Below are positions 8,731 to 16,987 of a stretch of 64,000 bases of DNA, in pieces; the stretch's first letter is position 1; each line of letters starts with the position of its first letter. A program made the position numbers and the translations under genes. Source of the DNA: Streptomyces sp. NBC_00271. GTDB taxonomy: Bacteria > Actinomycetota > Actinomycetes > Streptomycetales > Streptomycetaceae. Location: contig NZ_CP108070.1 in the NCBI RefSeq assembly GCF_036178845.1, positions 11,160,001 through 11,224,000 on the forward strand, given 5' to 3'. The notes beneath the pieces were generated by a model. The model was not told the origin of the DNA and searched no databases. It was given only the letters and a program-made list of their open reading frames with translations.

Positions 8731-9513
8731 TCAAAAACCGGGGAAGAGCGTCCGCAGGTCGTCGAGGGAGATCGAGCCGGTGGCGGTCAGGGGGTCCTGG
8801 GGGCGATTGCGGCCGTAGACGAGCCGCAGTGTCGACTCCGCGGGGCCGGTCAGGAGAGCGGTGGGGTCGGTGGGAGGGGCCGGGTAGAGGTGGAGTTCGG
8901 TGTCGATGTCGAGGAGCAGCGCTTGGCCGGGGTCGGTGAGCTCCACTCGTACGCGCTGCGGTGCGAGGCGGGTCAGGGCGTCGGCGTCGCGGAAGCGGGT
9001 GGCCACCAGGTCGATCCGCTCCCAGAGCAGCGCCACGTCGGGTGCGGCGAGCACTGCCCGCTCGTCCAGCGCCACCATGACGTCCCAGGCGTGTACGGCC
9101 TGCTCGGACAGCCGGTAGCCGGCGTACGACGCCAGATCGAGCAGTCCGGCGAAGTACGGGACGCGCAGGGACGTTCGCTGCCCGGGGCCGACCGTGTCCA
9201 GGAGCGCCAGATGGCGTTCGTCGGCCTCCCGCCACGCGGCGCGCTGTTCGACGGGGGACATCGCGTCCCACCGCTCCCACACCGGCAGGAGCTCCTCGCG
9301 GACCGGGCCCCGCTCGTCCCCCTTGAGGCCCCGTTCCACGAGCGTGGTGGAGATCTCCGCGCCGCTGCCCAGGTGGGACAGCACCTGGCCGATCGTCCAG
9401 CCCTCGGCGAACGAGGCCTCGGCGAGACGGTCGGCCGGCAGGTCGGCGACAGCGTGCCCCAGCCGCTGGGACGACTCGTGCAGTGCACCGATCCAGCGGT
9501 CGGCGGCGGTCAC
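8731..9513 (-). CDS. Maleylpyruvate-isomerase-like DinB-fold protein
   Basis: 260 residues from GTG 9513, overlapping the stop of the upstream hydratase by 4 nt (GTGA), so it is translationally coupled. The N-terminal four-helix DinB-type domain starts TAADRWIGALHESSQRL and contains WTIGQVLSHLGSGAEI with a metal-binding-type His. The C-terminal part resembles the MDMPI C-terminal domain. Members use or bind mycothiol, the actinobacterial thiol. Its coupling to an enoyl-CoA hydratase suggests a catabolic or detoxification step; the reaction is not fixed by sequence. Confidence 0.85.
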   Translation of the reverse strand: MTAADRWIGALHESSQRLGHAVADLPADRLAEASFAEGWTIGQVLSHLGSGAEISTTLVERGLKGDERGPVREELLPVWERWDAMSPVEQRAAWREADERHLALLDTVGPGQRTSLRVPYFAGLLDLASYAGYRLSEQAVHAWDVMVALDERAVLAAPDVALLWERIDLVATRFRDADALTRLAPQRVRVELTDPGQALLLDIDTELHLYPAPPTDPTALLTGPAESTLRLVYGRNRPQDPLTATGSISLDDLRTLFPGF

Positions 9514-10286
9514 GCCTCGACCCCGCTTCCGTATGCCAGGTCGGCGGCGGTGAGACCCTCGAGCGCCATGCCCAGTTGGGTGCCTTCGGCCATGCGGCGG
9601 CTGATCCGCTGCCGCAGGGTGACGGCCAGATAGCGGGTGAGCAGTTGCGGCTTGGCGGCGAGCCGCTCCGCGAGTTCCTGGGCCCGGGGCAGCACCCGTT
9701 CCAGCGGCAGCACCTCGGCGACGGCGCCCCACCGTTCGGCCTGGTCGGCGGTGAACGAGCCCTGGGTGAGGGTGAGGTAGCGGGTGCGGTTGACGCCGAT
9801 GGCCTCTTCCCAGGCGATCTGGATGCCGTCGCCGGGCACGATGCCGAAGGTCAGGTGGGGAAAGTCGGAGAAGACGGTGGTGTCCGCGGCCACGACGATG
9901 TCGGCCAGCAGCGCGTACTCGCTGTGTACGGCGGCCGGGCCGTTGACGGCGGCGACGATCGGCATCTCCAGGTCGACCAAGCGCTGCATCACCCGGCGGC
10001 CCTCGGCGACGGTGCGGTCCCACTGGGCGGGCTTGGTGATGTCCCCGAGGCTTGCGCCGTCGATCTCGGTCATGAAGCGGTCCCCGGTGCCGGTCAGCAC
10101 CAGGACCCGGTTGTCCCGGTCCTCGCCGATCTCGAACAGGGCGCGGGGAAAGTCGGTGTGCAACTGTCCGCTGAAGGTGGCCGGGCCGCCGTCCGTGTGG
10201 AAGCGCAGAGTCAGCACTCCGGAGTCGGTGCGGCTCAAGGCGATGTTCTTGAAGGCGGTGAAGTATTCGGGTGTTGCGCCGGTCAT
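9510..10286 (-). CDS. Enoyl-CoA hydratase/isomerase family protein
   Basis: 258 residues from ATG 10286 with AGGAG six bases upstream. Crotonase-fold features are VLVLTGTGDRFMTEIDGASL (oxyanion region), PIVAAVNGPAAVHSEYALLADIVVA (second oxyanion region) and a C-terminal helical part. It would add water to, or isomerise, an acyl-CoA double bond. It is divergent from lysR, and a LysR-type box lies in the shared 166-bp gap, so it is probably LysR-controlled. It is translated together with the DinB gene. Confidence 0.9.
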   Translation of the reverse strand: MTGATPEYFTAFKNIALSRTDSGVLTLRFHTDGGPATFSGQLHTDFPRALFEIGEDRDNRVLVLTGTGDRFMTEIDGASLGDITKPAQWDRTVAEGRRVMQRLVDLEMPIVAAVNGPAAVHSEYALLADIVVAADTTVFSDFPHLTFGIVPGDGIQIAWEEAIGVNRTRYLTLTQGSFTADQAERWGAVAEVLPLERVLPRAQELAERLAAKPQLLTRYLAVTLRQRISRRMAEGTQLGMALEGLTAADLAYGSGVEA

Positions 10287-10389
10287 GGTCACTCCTACGG
10301 TGGCGCGGCGCCATGGTGCGCCGCTCTTCCACACAAGCACCTCGGCAGGCCGGTTCGTAGCGTTCGCCCAGTCGCTCCGGGACCACCCT

Positions 10390-10408
10390 CCATCAGGGAT
10401 GTTTATGG
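10390..10408. promoter_or_regulatory. LysR-type box 1 (T-N11-A)
   Basis: ccatcagggatgtttatgg lies in the divergent hydratase/lysR gap. It contains T-N11-A with partial dyad symmetry and recurs almost exactly (one change) in reverse orientation at 11438-11456, on the other side of lysR. Confidence 0.7.
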
Positions 10409-10452
10409 CATGCGGGCGTGCCGCGATCCGGCGATGTGGTGCGATGGGAACC

Positions 10453-11352
10453 ATGGATCTCCGGGACATGCGGGCCTTCGTGGCGGTGGTGGAGGAGGGC
10501 GCCCTGTCCGCCGCGGCCCGCCGGCTCCACATGAGCCAGCCCCGGCTCTCCCAGATGGTGCTCGCGCTGGAGCGGGAGTTCGGCGTCGGCCTGTTGGTGC
10601 GCAGTTCGACCGGGGTCCAGCCGACCGAGGCCGGCACGACTCTGCTGGCCGAGTCCCGTGCGGTGCTCGCCCGGTACGACCAGGCCGTCGCCGTCGTCGC
10701 CCGGCACGCCGCACCGGGTGGCTCCGTCCTGCGGCTCGGAATCCCGCTCGAACTGCCCCCCGGGTTCCTGACCCGCCCGCTGGCCGCACTCGCGGACGCA
10801 TGTCCCGAGACTCGGGTGGAACCCCGGCACATGTCCACGGCGGACCAGACGGCGGCCCTGCGCACCGGAGAACTCGACATCGGCCTGCTGCGCGAGCGCC
10901 CGCCCGGGGGCGACCTGGACGCGATCAGGGTCATGGAGGAGCGGCTGGGCGTGCTGCTCGCGGCCGAGCGGGCCGCCGAACTGTCCGGCCCGGAGGGTGT
11001 TCGGCTCGACTCCCTCGCCGGACTCCACTGGGTCGGCTTCCCCCGCTCCGGAAGCCCCGCCTGGTACGACGAGGTCACCGCCGTACTGCGTGGACACGGC
11101 ATCGACATCGAGGCCTCCGCCGTGGGAGGGCAGACGCTGCTTGCCGAAGTGAAGCTGGCGGCGGTGAGCGACGGGACGGCCTTCGCCCTGGCCCCGCCGC
11201 ACTGGTTCCACCCCTTGCCCGAGAACGTCGAGTGGCAGCCCCTGGCAGGGAGCCCTCTGGTGCGTCGGACCTGGGCGGTGTGGCAGGCCAGGTCGCACCG
11301 ACAGGACCTCGGGCATTTCGTGGTGGCGCTGGGGAACGACACGGGCGACTGA
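10453..11352 (+). CDS. LysR-family transcriptional regulator
   Basis: 299 residues from ATG 10453; an in-frame ATG at 10444 is an alternative, and neither has a strong ribosome site. The N-terminal winged HTH is clear (MRAFVAVVEEGALSAAARRL, MSQPRLSQMVLALEREFGV) and is followed by an effector domain (RLGIPLELPPGFLTRPLAAL, ELDIGLLRERPPGGDLDAI). It lies between a divergent hydratase operon and a downstream SDR pair. The matching T-N11-A boxes on both sides make it the likely regulator of both. The effector is unknown, possibly an aromatic or acyl substrate. Confidence 0.92.
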   Translation: MDLRDMRAFVAVVEEGALSAAARRLHMSQPRLSQMVLALEREFGVGLLVRSSTGVQPTEAGTTLLAESRAVLARYDQAVAVVARHAAPGGSVLRLGIPLELPPGFLTRPLAALADACPETRVEPRHMSTADQTAALRTGELDIGLLRERPPGGDLDAIRVMEERLGVLLAAERAAELSGPEGVRLDSLAGLHWVGFPRSGSPAWYDEVTAVLRGHGIDIEASAVGGQTLLAEVKLAAVSDGTAFALAPPHWFHPLPENVEWQPLAGSPLVRRTWAVWQARSHRQDLGHFVVALGNDTGD

Positions 11353-11437
11353 CCCGCTGCCGCGTCCGGTGACACTGCCGCCCGACGGGCGAGCATCGGG
11401 TGGGCTGGGGCGTTGGCGACCCGCAGCGCCATCCGGA

Positions 11438-11456
11438 CCATAAACATTCCTGATGG
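11438..11456. promoter_or_regulatory. LysR-type box 2 (T-N11-A)
   Basis: ccataaacattcctgatgg is the reverse complement of box 1 with one mismatch. It lies after lysR and 140 bp before the first SDR gene, linking the SDR pair to the same regulator. Confidence 0.7.
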
Positions 11457-11540
11457 CCGGGCCTGCGAGGACGAATGGCCGGAGGGCATGGCGCCGACCG
11501 CTCCATCGGTTCTACGACATCGCGGTGGTCAACACGCCGC

Positions 11541-11576
11541 GACGTCACCTGATGTCAACCGATGTCACGGATGTCA
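11541..11576 (+). repeat. Four phased GAYGTCA direct repeats
   Basis: GACGTCA at 11541 and GATGTCA at 11551, 11561 and 11570 are spaced 10, 10 and 9 bp, about one helical turn, ending 21 bp before the SDR start. They could be a direct-repeat operator. If translation instead began at ATG 11552 they would encode a Thr-Asp-Val repeat. Confidence 0.55.
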
Positions 11577-11596
11577 CTGATGGAAAGGACAGGAAC

Positions 11597-12334
11597 ATGG
11601 AGTTCCGAGACCGGAAGGCGCTCGTGACCGGGGGCGCGACCGGCATTGGTTTCGCGACGGCACGGTTGCTCGCCCGTGAGGGAGCCGAGGTCGTGATCGC
11701 CGGCCGGAGTGTGGAAGCCGGCGCCAAGGCCGCGGCCGTGCTCGGCGAGCACGGCGGCAGGGCACGTTTCCTCCAGGCCGACCTGCGGGATCCGGAGTCC
11801 GTGCGCAGGCTCGTCGAGGAGGCGAGCGACGTGGACGTGCTGGTGAACAATGCCGGAGCGTTCCCGTTCGCTCCCACGGCGGAGCAGGGCCTGGACGCGT
11901 TCCAGCAGCTTTTCGAGACGAATGTGCAAGGACCGTTCTTCCTCACCGCGGCGCTGGCGCAGAAGATGGCCGCCCGGGGCGGCGGCAGCATCGTCAACGT
12001 CACGACGATCGCCGCACAGCGCGGCATTCCCGGCACCGCCGCCTACGGCTCGACGAAGGCCGCGGTCGAGTCCCTGACCCGCACCTGGGCGGTCGAGTTC
12101 GGCGGCCCCGGGGTCCGGGTGAATGCCGTCGCGCCCGGTCACACGCGCACCCGGAACGTCGCCGGCATGATCGGCGAGGAGAGCTTCGAGCGCATCGGCG
12201 CCGAGGTGCCGCTCGGTCGGCTCGCCGCCCCCGAGGAGATCGCCGAGGCGATTCTTTTCCTGGCTTCTCCGCGGGCCAGTTACGTCACCGGAACCGTCCT
12301 CACCGTGGACGGCGGAGCGGTGGCCCTCACCTGA
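11597..12334 (+). CDS. SDR-family oxidoreductase (catalytic Ser replaced by Thr)
   Basis: 245 residues from ATG 11597 with GGACAGGA upstream. Classical short-chain dehydrogenase features are TGGATGIG (cofactor), NNAG, YGSTK active site and a C-terminal GTVLTVDGG. The usual catalytic Ser, 13 residues before Tyr, is Thr here (NVTTIAAQ), which may lower or alter activity. It is the first gene of an SDR pair downstream of a LysR box and four phased repeats. It would reduce or oxidise a carbonyl/hydroxyl with NAD(P); the substrate is unknown. Confidence 0.92.
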   Translation: MEFRDRKALVTGGATGIGFATARLLAREGAEVVIAGRSVEAGAKAAAVLGEHGGRARFLQADLRDPESVRRLVEEASDVDVLVNNAGAFPFAPTAEQGLDAFQQLFETNVQGPFFLTAALAQKMAARGGGSIVNVTTIAAQRGIPGTAAYGSTKAAVESLTRTWAVEFGGPGVRVNAVAPGHTRTRNVAGMIGEESFERIGAEVPLGRLAAPEEIAEAILFLASPRASYVTGTVLTVDGGAVALT

Positions 12335-12396
12335 CCCCCTTGTCTGCGGAGGCGGGCAACGAGCGGGCAACGAATCGACACCCCAGAGGAAAAATC

Positions 12397-13161
12397 ATGG
12401 GACTTCTGAACGACAAAGTAGTGCTGGTCACTGGTGGAACATCGGGCATCGGCCGCGCCGCCGCCGTCCTGTTCGCCGAGGAAGGCGCCAAGGTGGCCAT
12501 CACCGGCCGTCGCGCCGAGGTCGGCGAACAGGTGGTCGACGAGATCTCCAAGGCGGGAGGTGAGGCGCTGTTCATCCGGGCCGACGCAACCGACGTCGCC
12601 GGCGCCGGGGACGTGGTGCGTCGCACCGTCGCACACTTCGGCCGACTGGATGCGGCGTTCAACAACGCCGGTACCGCCATGGTCGGTCCGCTGACGGAGC
12701 TGGACGAGAAGACCTGGGACGTCCTGGTGGACGGCAACCTCAAGAGCACGTTCTTCTACCTCCAGGCGGAAGCGGCGCAGATGAAGCGCCAGAAGGAAGG
12801 CGGCTCGATCGTGCTGAACGGGTCCGTCTTCGCCGAGTTGGGGATCGAGGGCATCTCGATCTACAGCGCCAGCAAGGGCGGCGTCACCGCGCTCGCCCGC
12901 GCCGCCGCGGTCGAACTCGGCCCAGACGGCATCCGCGTCAACAGCGTCAACCCGACGGTGATCCGCACCCCTCTCACCGAAAACGGCATCACCAGGAACG
13001 AGGACGGCACTGAGTACCACCCACATGGCGAGAAGATCCCGCTGGGCCGGCTCGGTGAGCCCGAGGAAGTAGCCAACGCGACCCTCTTCCTACTGTCGGA
13101 CCTCTCCTCCTACATCACCGGCCAGACACTGATGGTCGACGGCGGGCAAAGCGTCAACTGA
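12397..13161 (+). CDS. SDR-family oxidoreductase
   Basis: 254 residues from ATG 12397 with AGAGGA upstream. Motifs: VTGGTSGIG, NNAG, Ser in LNGSVFAELG, YSASK, and GQTLMVDGG at the end, so the catalytic triad is intact, unlike its neighbour at 11597. The 62-bp spacing and same orientation suggest a two-gene operon. Its 3' end overlaps the convergent TPR gene by 8 nt, so the two transcripts share antisense ends. Confidence 0.93.
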   Translation: MGLLNDKVVLVTGGTSGIGRAAAVLFAEEGAKVAITGRRAEVGEQVVDEISKAGGEALFIRADATDVAGAGDVVRRTVAHFGRLDAAFNNAGTAMVGPLTELDEKTWDVLVDGNLKSTFFYLQAEAAQMKRQKEGGSIVLNGSVFAELGIEGISIYSASKGGVTALARAAAVELGPDGIRVNSVNPTVIRTPLTENGITRNEDGTEYHPHGEKIPLGRLGEPEEVANATLFLLSDLSSYITGQTLMVDGGQSVN

Positions 13162-14815
13162 ACCGACCACAGCACTGCTGGAGTCGGCAGAAGCACGACG
13201 CATCGATCGGGACGTCCGCGAGTGCGGTGGCCACGGTGAGTTGCTGGGCGATGATGCGGGCTTCCCCCGTCTTGCCGAGCCGCACGAGGCATTCGTGGAA
13301 GCCGTGGAGTGCCCAGACGTTTCCCGGATGCTGTGAGGACCTGGGCAGCGTGTCGTCGAGTCCGAGGTCGGCCCGGTAGACGGCCTCGGCCTCCGCGACT
13401 CGGCCCTGTTCGAGCAGGAGTGCCCCGTAGGCGTGCCGGGTCGGCTGCATCCAGCCCCACGGTTCGTCATAGGGCAGGTGGTCGTCGAGTTCGATGGAGC
13501 GCCGCAGGGAGGCGAATGCGAGGTCGTACTCGCCCCTGCGGTACTCGAGTTCGCCGTCGAGCATGGCGGCGGCGATGGCCAGGATGTCCCGGCAGGTGTT
13601 GTTGAACAGCGTCCGCGTCTCGGGAACCCGTGCGACCGCGCGGCGGAACAGCTCGCGTTCGGCCTCGGCCTCGACGGTCGCCCCGGTGGCGGAGTACGCC
13701 ACTCCGCGTGCGTAGTGCAGCATCGCCGTGGTGACGCAGTACAACTGTGGGTCGGAGGGCATCGGCAGCGCGAGGATCTCCTCCCACCGGCCGAACCGGA
13801 TCAGTACGTGCACGCGCATGGCGAGGAACCCCTCCAGCCAGTCGGCCATGGGCGGGCTCTCCACACGTAGCAGATCCTCGGGGATGGACGCCTCCAGCTG
13901 CGCGGCCGTCTCCAGCGCCGTCCTGGACCGGCCGAGGAACATCGCACCGTAGATCTTGAAGTGATAGTCGTGCGAGCGGTACAGCGTGTAGAAGTTCATC
14001 GCGCCGGCCCGCCGCAGGTACTTCTCGTCGGCCTTGATCGCGGCACTGTTGGCCGACACGACCCGTCGGTAGTCGCCGCACAGCACGTCGAGGTGGGAGG
14101 GCATGTGCTGCAGGTGCCCCGCGTCCGGTACCAGTCCCGGCAGCCGGTCGGCGACGGTGAGGGCTTCCTCCGGCGTCGGAGACATCTCCATCAGATGGAT
14201 GTACATGTGCAGGACGCCCGGGTGATCGGCGCCGGTCTCGGTCAGCAACGCGCGGTCGAGGACGGCCTTCGCCTCCAGCGTGCGCGCACCGGGGGCGGGC
14301 TCGCCGGTGCGCAGGTCCCACAGCTGCCACGGGGTGAGGTTCATCAGCGCGTCCGCGTAGAGCGTGGCGACATCAGGGTCGTCGGGCGCGAGTTCGTACA
14401 CGGCACGCATGGCCTCGGCGTACGGCTCGTTCCAGACGGAGCAGTCCTCGACGGCGCGCGCGGCGGGATAGCGCTCGCGCAGCGCCTCGATGAGCGCGCG
14501 CTCGGTCGGTGTGGCCGTGCCGCACAGCGCGTGAGCCCGTTCGACGGCGGCGTGCGTCCGTTCCACCGTGCGCCGCAGATCGACGTCGTCGAAGAACTCC
14601 CAGGGCTTGTTGTAGTTGGGGCCCAGCGCGTATGCGACACCCCAGTACGCCATGGCGCAGTCGGGATCCGCGGCGGCCGCCGACTCGAAGCAGGTGACCG
14701 CCTCTTCGTGGTTGAACGCGTAACTCCACACCAGACCACGGTCGAACCAGCACTGTGCTTCCGGCGAACGGGTCGACACGGGCCGGGTCAAGGTCCCGAG
14801 GTCGAAGTAGTCCAT
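13154..14815 (-). CDS. TPR-repeat protein
   Basis: 553 residues from ATG 14815 with AGGAG seven bases upstream. The protein is almost all helix-repeat: RGLVWSYAFNHEEAVTCFES and AAAADPDCAMAYWGVAYALG near the start, and further TPR-like units at RRGEYDLAFASLRRSIEL and LLEQGRVAEAEAVYR near the end. It ends in a Cys-rich tail (CFCRLQQCC). No enzyme domain, signal peptide or membrane segment is seen. TPR proteins act as interaction scaffolds; the partner is unknown. It is transcribed divergently from the FG-GAP gene. Confidence 0.85.
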   Translation of the reverse strand: MDYFDLGTLTRPVSTRSPEAQCWFDRGLVWSYAFNHEEAVTCFESAAAADPDCAMAYWGVAYALGPNYNKPWEFFDDVDLRRTVERTHAAVERAHALCGTATPTERALIEALRERYPAARAVEDCSVWNEPYAEAMRAVYELAPDDPDVATLYADALMNLTPWQLWDLRTGEPAPGARTLEAKAVLDRALLTETGADHPGVLHMYIHLMEMSPTPEEALTVADRLPGLVPDAGHLQHMPSHLDVLCGDYRRVVSANSAAIKADEKYLRRAGAMNFYTLYRSHDYHFKIYGAMFLGRSRTALETAAQLEASIPEDLLRVESPPMADWLEGFLAMRVHVLIRFGRWEEILALPMPSDPQLYCVTTAMLHYARGVAYSATGATVEAEAERELFRRAVARVPETRTLFNNTCRDILAIAAAMLDGELEYRRGEYDLAFASLRRSIELDDHLPYDEPWGWMQPTRHAYGALLLEQGRVAEAEAVYRADLGLDDTLPRSSQHPGNVWALHGFHECLVRLGKTGEARIIAQQLTVATALADVPIDASCFCRLQQCCGRFS

Positions 14816-14913
14816 GAGGATCTCCTGCAGAGGGATGCGGCTCGACGACACCGGCTTCTTCCTGCATACAACGGACGCGGACAGTCCCCTGGAGTCTATT
14901 TCGGAGATTCCAC

Positions 14914-16142
14914 GTGTCCGCCGCCGCCGTCATCGCCGTGGCGGGGGCGGGGACAGCGGTGTCCCACGCCGAAGGTGCTCCTGCGGGCGCCCTCGCCGCC
15001 GATGCCGCGGCGTCCGTGCGTGCCGACTTCGACGGTGACGGATACACCGACGTCGCGATCGCCGCCCCCGGCGGTCCGCTCACGGCCGCCGACCTCGACG
15101 GTGACGGTTTCTCCGACCTGGTGGTCGGAGCCCCGGGCGAGGACATCGGCAGCGCGCGTGACGTCGGGCTGCAGACCGTCGTGTGGGGAGGGGCAGGCGG
15201 GCTCGCCACCGTCACCACGGTCGGACAGGGCCGGGCGGAGACCCGGGCCGGTCACTTCGACGGGGACGGGCACCTGGACCTGGCGACGGCCTATCAGATG
15301 CGGTACGGGCCCTTCAGGCGAAGCGGTGCAGCGGCCCGCACCGGCCCCCTCGTCGACCTCGACGTCCGTGTCTACGCCATGGAAGCGGGCGATGTGGACG
15401 GCGACGGCACCACCGACCTGGTGGTCAGCAGTGGTCCGTGGGACTCGGACGACGGAGGGACGATCCCGCCGCCCCGTCTGCGACTGCTGAAGGGGACTGG
15501 GAACGGTCTGGTGGCAGGGCCGTTCATCGCCTACCCCGACACCGTGTCCGCGGACAGCATCGCCCTCGGTGACATCGACGCCGACGGTCGGTCGGACGCC
15601 GTCTTCGGCCCCAGCACGCCGGCAGGGGCGGTCTCGTGGGCGTGGCGCGCGGCACGGCGAACGGGTTCGCGGCGCGAGCCACGCTGATCGGCCAGAACAC
15701 CCGCGGAGTCCCCGGGGCGGGGGAGAGCGGCGACCGCTTCGGCACCGACGTCTCCGTCGGCGACATCACCGGGGACGGTTACGCCGATGTCGTCACCGGT
15801 GTCCCGGGCGAGGACCTCGCCGGCCGGACCGACGCCGGCACCTTCGCCGTTCTCAGGGGCGGTTCGACGGGTCTTTCCGGCACCAGGGTCCAGGTCATCA
15901 GCCAGAACACGGCCGGGGTGCCCGGTACGGCCGAGAACGGTGACCGGTTCGGCAGCCGTACCGCCGTCGTCGGCGGGCACGTCGCCGTCTCGGCACCGGA
16001 GGAGAACAGCGGCTCGGGAGCCGTGTGGGTCTTCCCCGGCACCGCCTCCGGTGTCACCGCGACCAGGTCGGTGAGCTGCGGACCGCGCACCCTGGCCGCG
16101 CCCGTGTCCGGCGCGCGCTTCGGTGCCGCCTTCCACCGCTGA
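14914..16142 (+). pseudogene. Secreted FG-GAP (integrin alpha-like) repeat protein, frameshifted
   Basis: Translation from GTG 14914 (GGAG seven bases upstream) gives a short hydrophobic signal-like segment and several FG-GAP blade motifs with Ca-binding loops (DFDGDGYTD, DLDGDGFSD, DVDGDGTTD, DIDADGRSD). The frame stops at 15687, but the same repeat architecture continues in another frame from about 15636 (DITGDGYAD, NGDRFGSR) to 16142. A one-base indel near 15625-15640, beside a G run, joins the two into a roughly 410-residue beta-propeller. Intact relatives are exported and may bind surfaces or carbohydrate. A sequence error cannot be excluded. Confidence 0.82.
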
Positions 16143-16194
16143 CGGCCGCCTCGCGGCGCACCGGGGAGGCCAGAAGGACGACGAACCGGGCAGG

Positions 16195-16659
16195 CTAGAA
16201 GGACTCGGAGTCGGGGATCACGTGCATCGCGGCCTCCTCGGCCGATGCGCCCGCCCCGTCGACGCCGACGTCGTAGGCAATCAGGTCCTTTTCGGTGTCC
16301 TCGTGAGCACCTTCGTCCGGCGCGATGAGGCGGCCCGCCCGCAGGTCGCCTACCTCGTCGTCGATGAGTTCCCCGTCGCCGTCCCAAAGGTCCCCGATAC
16401 CGTCGCCGTCCTGGCCGGCGATATCCGGTACCTCCTCGGCAAGCCGCTCGTCCAGGCTCTCGCCTCGTTGCCGCTCCGCCGCCGTGACGCCGGTGTGCTC
16501 GACGCCCCAAGGCTTCTCCGGGGGCGAGTAGCCCTCGTCGAGAGCCTCGTCGATGCCGCGGTCGTCGAGGGTGTCCGAGACGTCCAGCAGTCCGGCGTCG
16601 TCCTGTACCTCCGACCCGTCCGGCTGGTAGACGTCATCACCCATCGCCTCGTAGGCCAT
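16195..16659 (-). CDS. DUF5709 family acidic protein
   Basis: 154 residues from ATG 16659 with GGAG five bases upstream. The protein is very acidic and hydrophilic, with DDVYQPDGSEVQDDAGLLD, DTLDDRGIDEALDEGYSPPE and WGVEHTGVTAAE, a pattern shared by the actinobacterial DUF5709 family. No signal peptide or membrane segment is seen. The function is unknown; such small acidic proteins are often stress-related. It is divergent from the ADP-ribosylglycohydrolase across a 328-bp gap with no other clear gene. Confidence 0.82.
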   Translation of the reverse strand: MAYEAMGDDVYQPDGSEVQDDAGLLDVSDTLDDRGIDEALDEGYSPPEKPWGVEHTGVTAAERQRGESLDERLAEEVPDIAGQDGDGIGDLWDGDGELIDDEVGDLRAGRLIAPDEGAHEDTEKDLIAYDVGVDGAGASAEEAAMHVIPDSESF

Positions 16660-16987
16660 GCGCGCTCCATTGTTGGGTGCTCCCTGCCAGGGATCTGACG
16701 GGAACACGGTTGTCCGGACCGGAGGGAACTCTCCTGGGCGGAGTGGGAACATCAGCCTAGGACCAGAGACCGAGGCGCGTCTGACTCTCCGCGCACCGGG
16801 TCTGTTCCCCCAACGCACCATTCCCAGAACTCCCATCCGCCACTCCCGGCTGCTCGCCGGGAGGACGCCCGGTCGGCAGAACACCTGGACGCCTCGCACT
16901 GGACGACTCACCACCAGGCCTGCGAGGCGGTCAACGCCTGGCAATTGCCGTGGCGCTGCGGCAGGTCGGCTTGGCAGGATGGGGGAG
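16660..16987. other. Divergent intergenic region without a gene
   Basis: The 328 bases between the DUF5709 gene and the glycohydrolase hold no ORF with convincing codon bias or family match. The frame is open upstream of the glycohydrolase start, but the sequence looks non-coding. Promoters for both genes should lie here; I could not place them. Confidence 0.4.
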
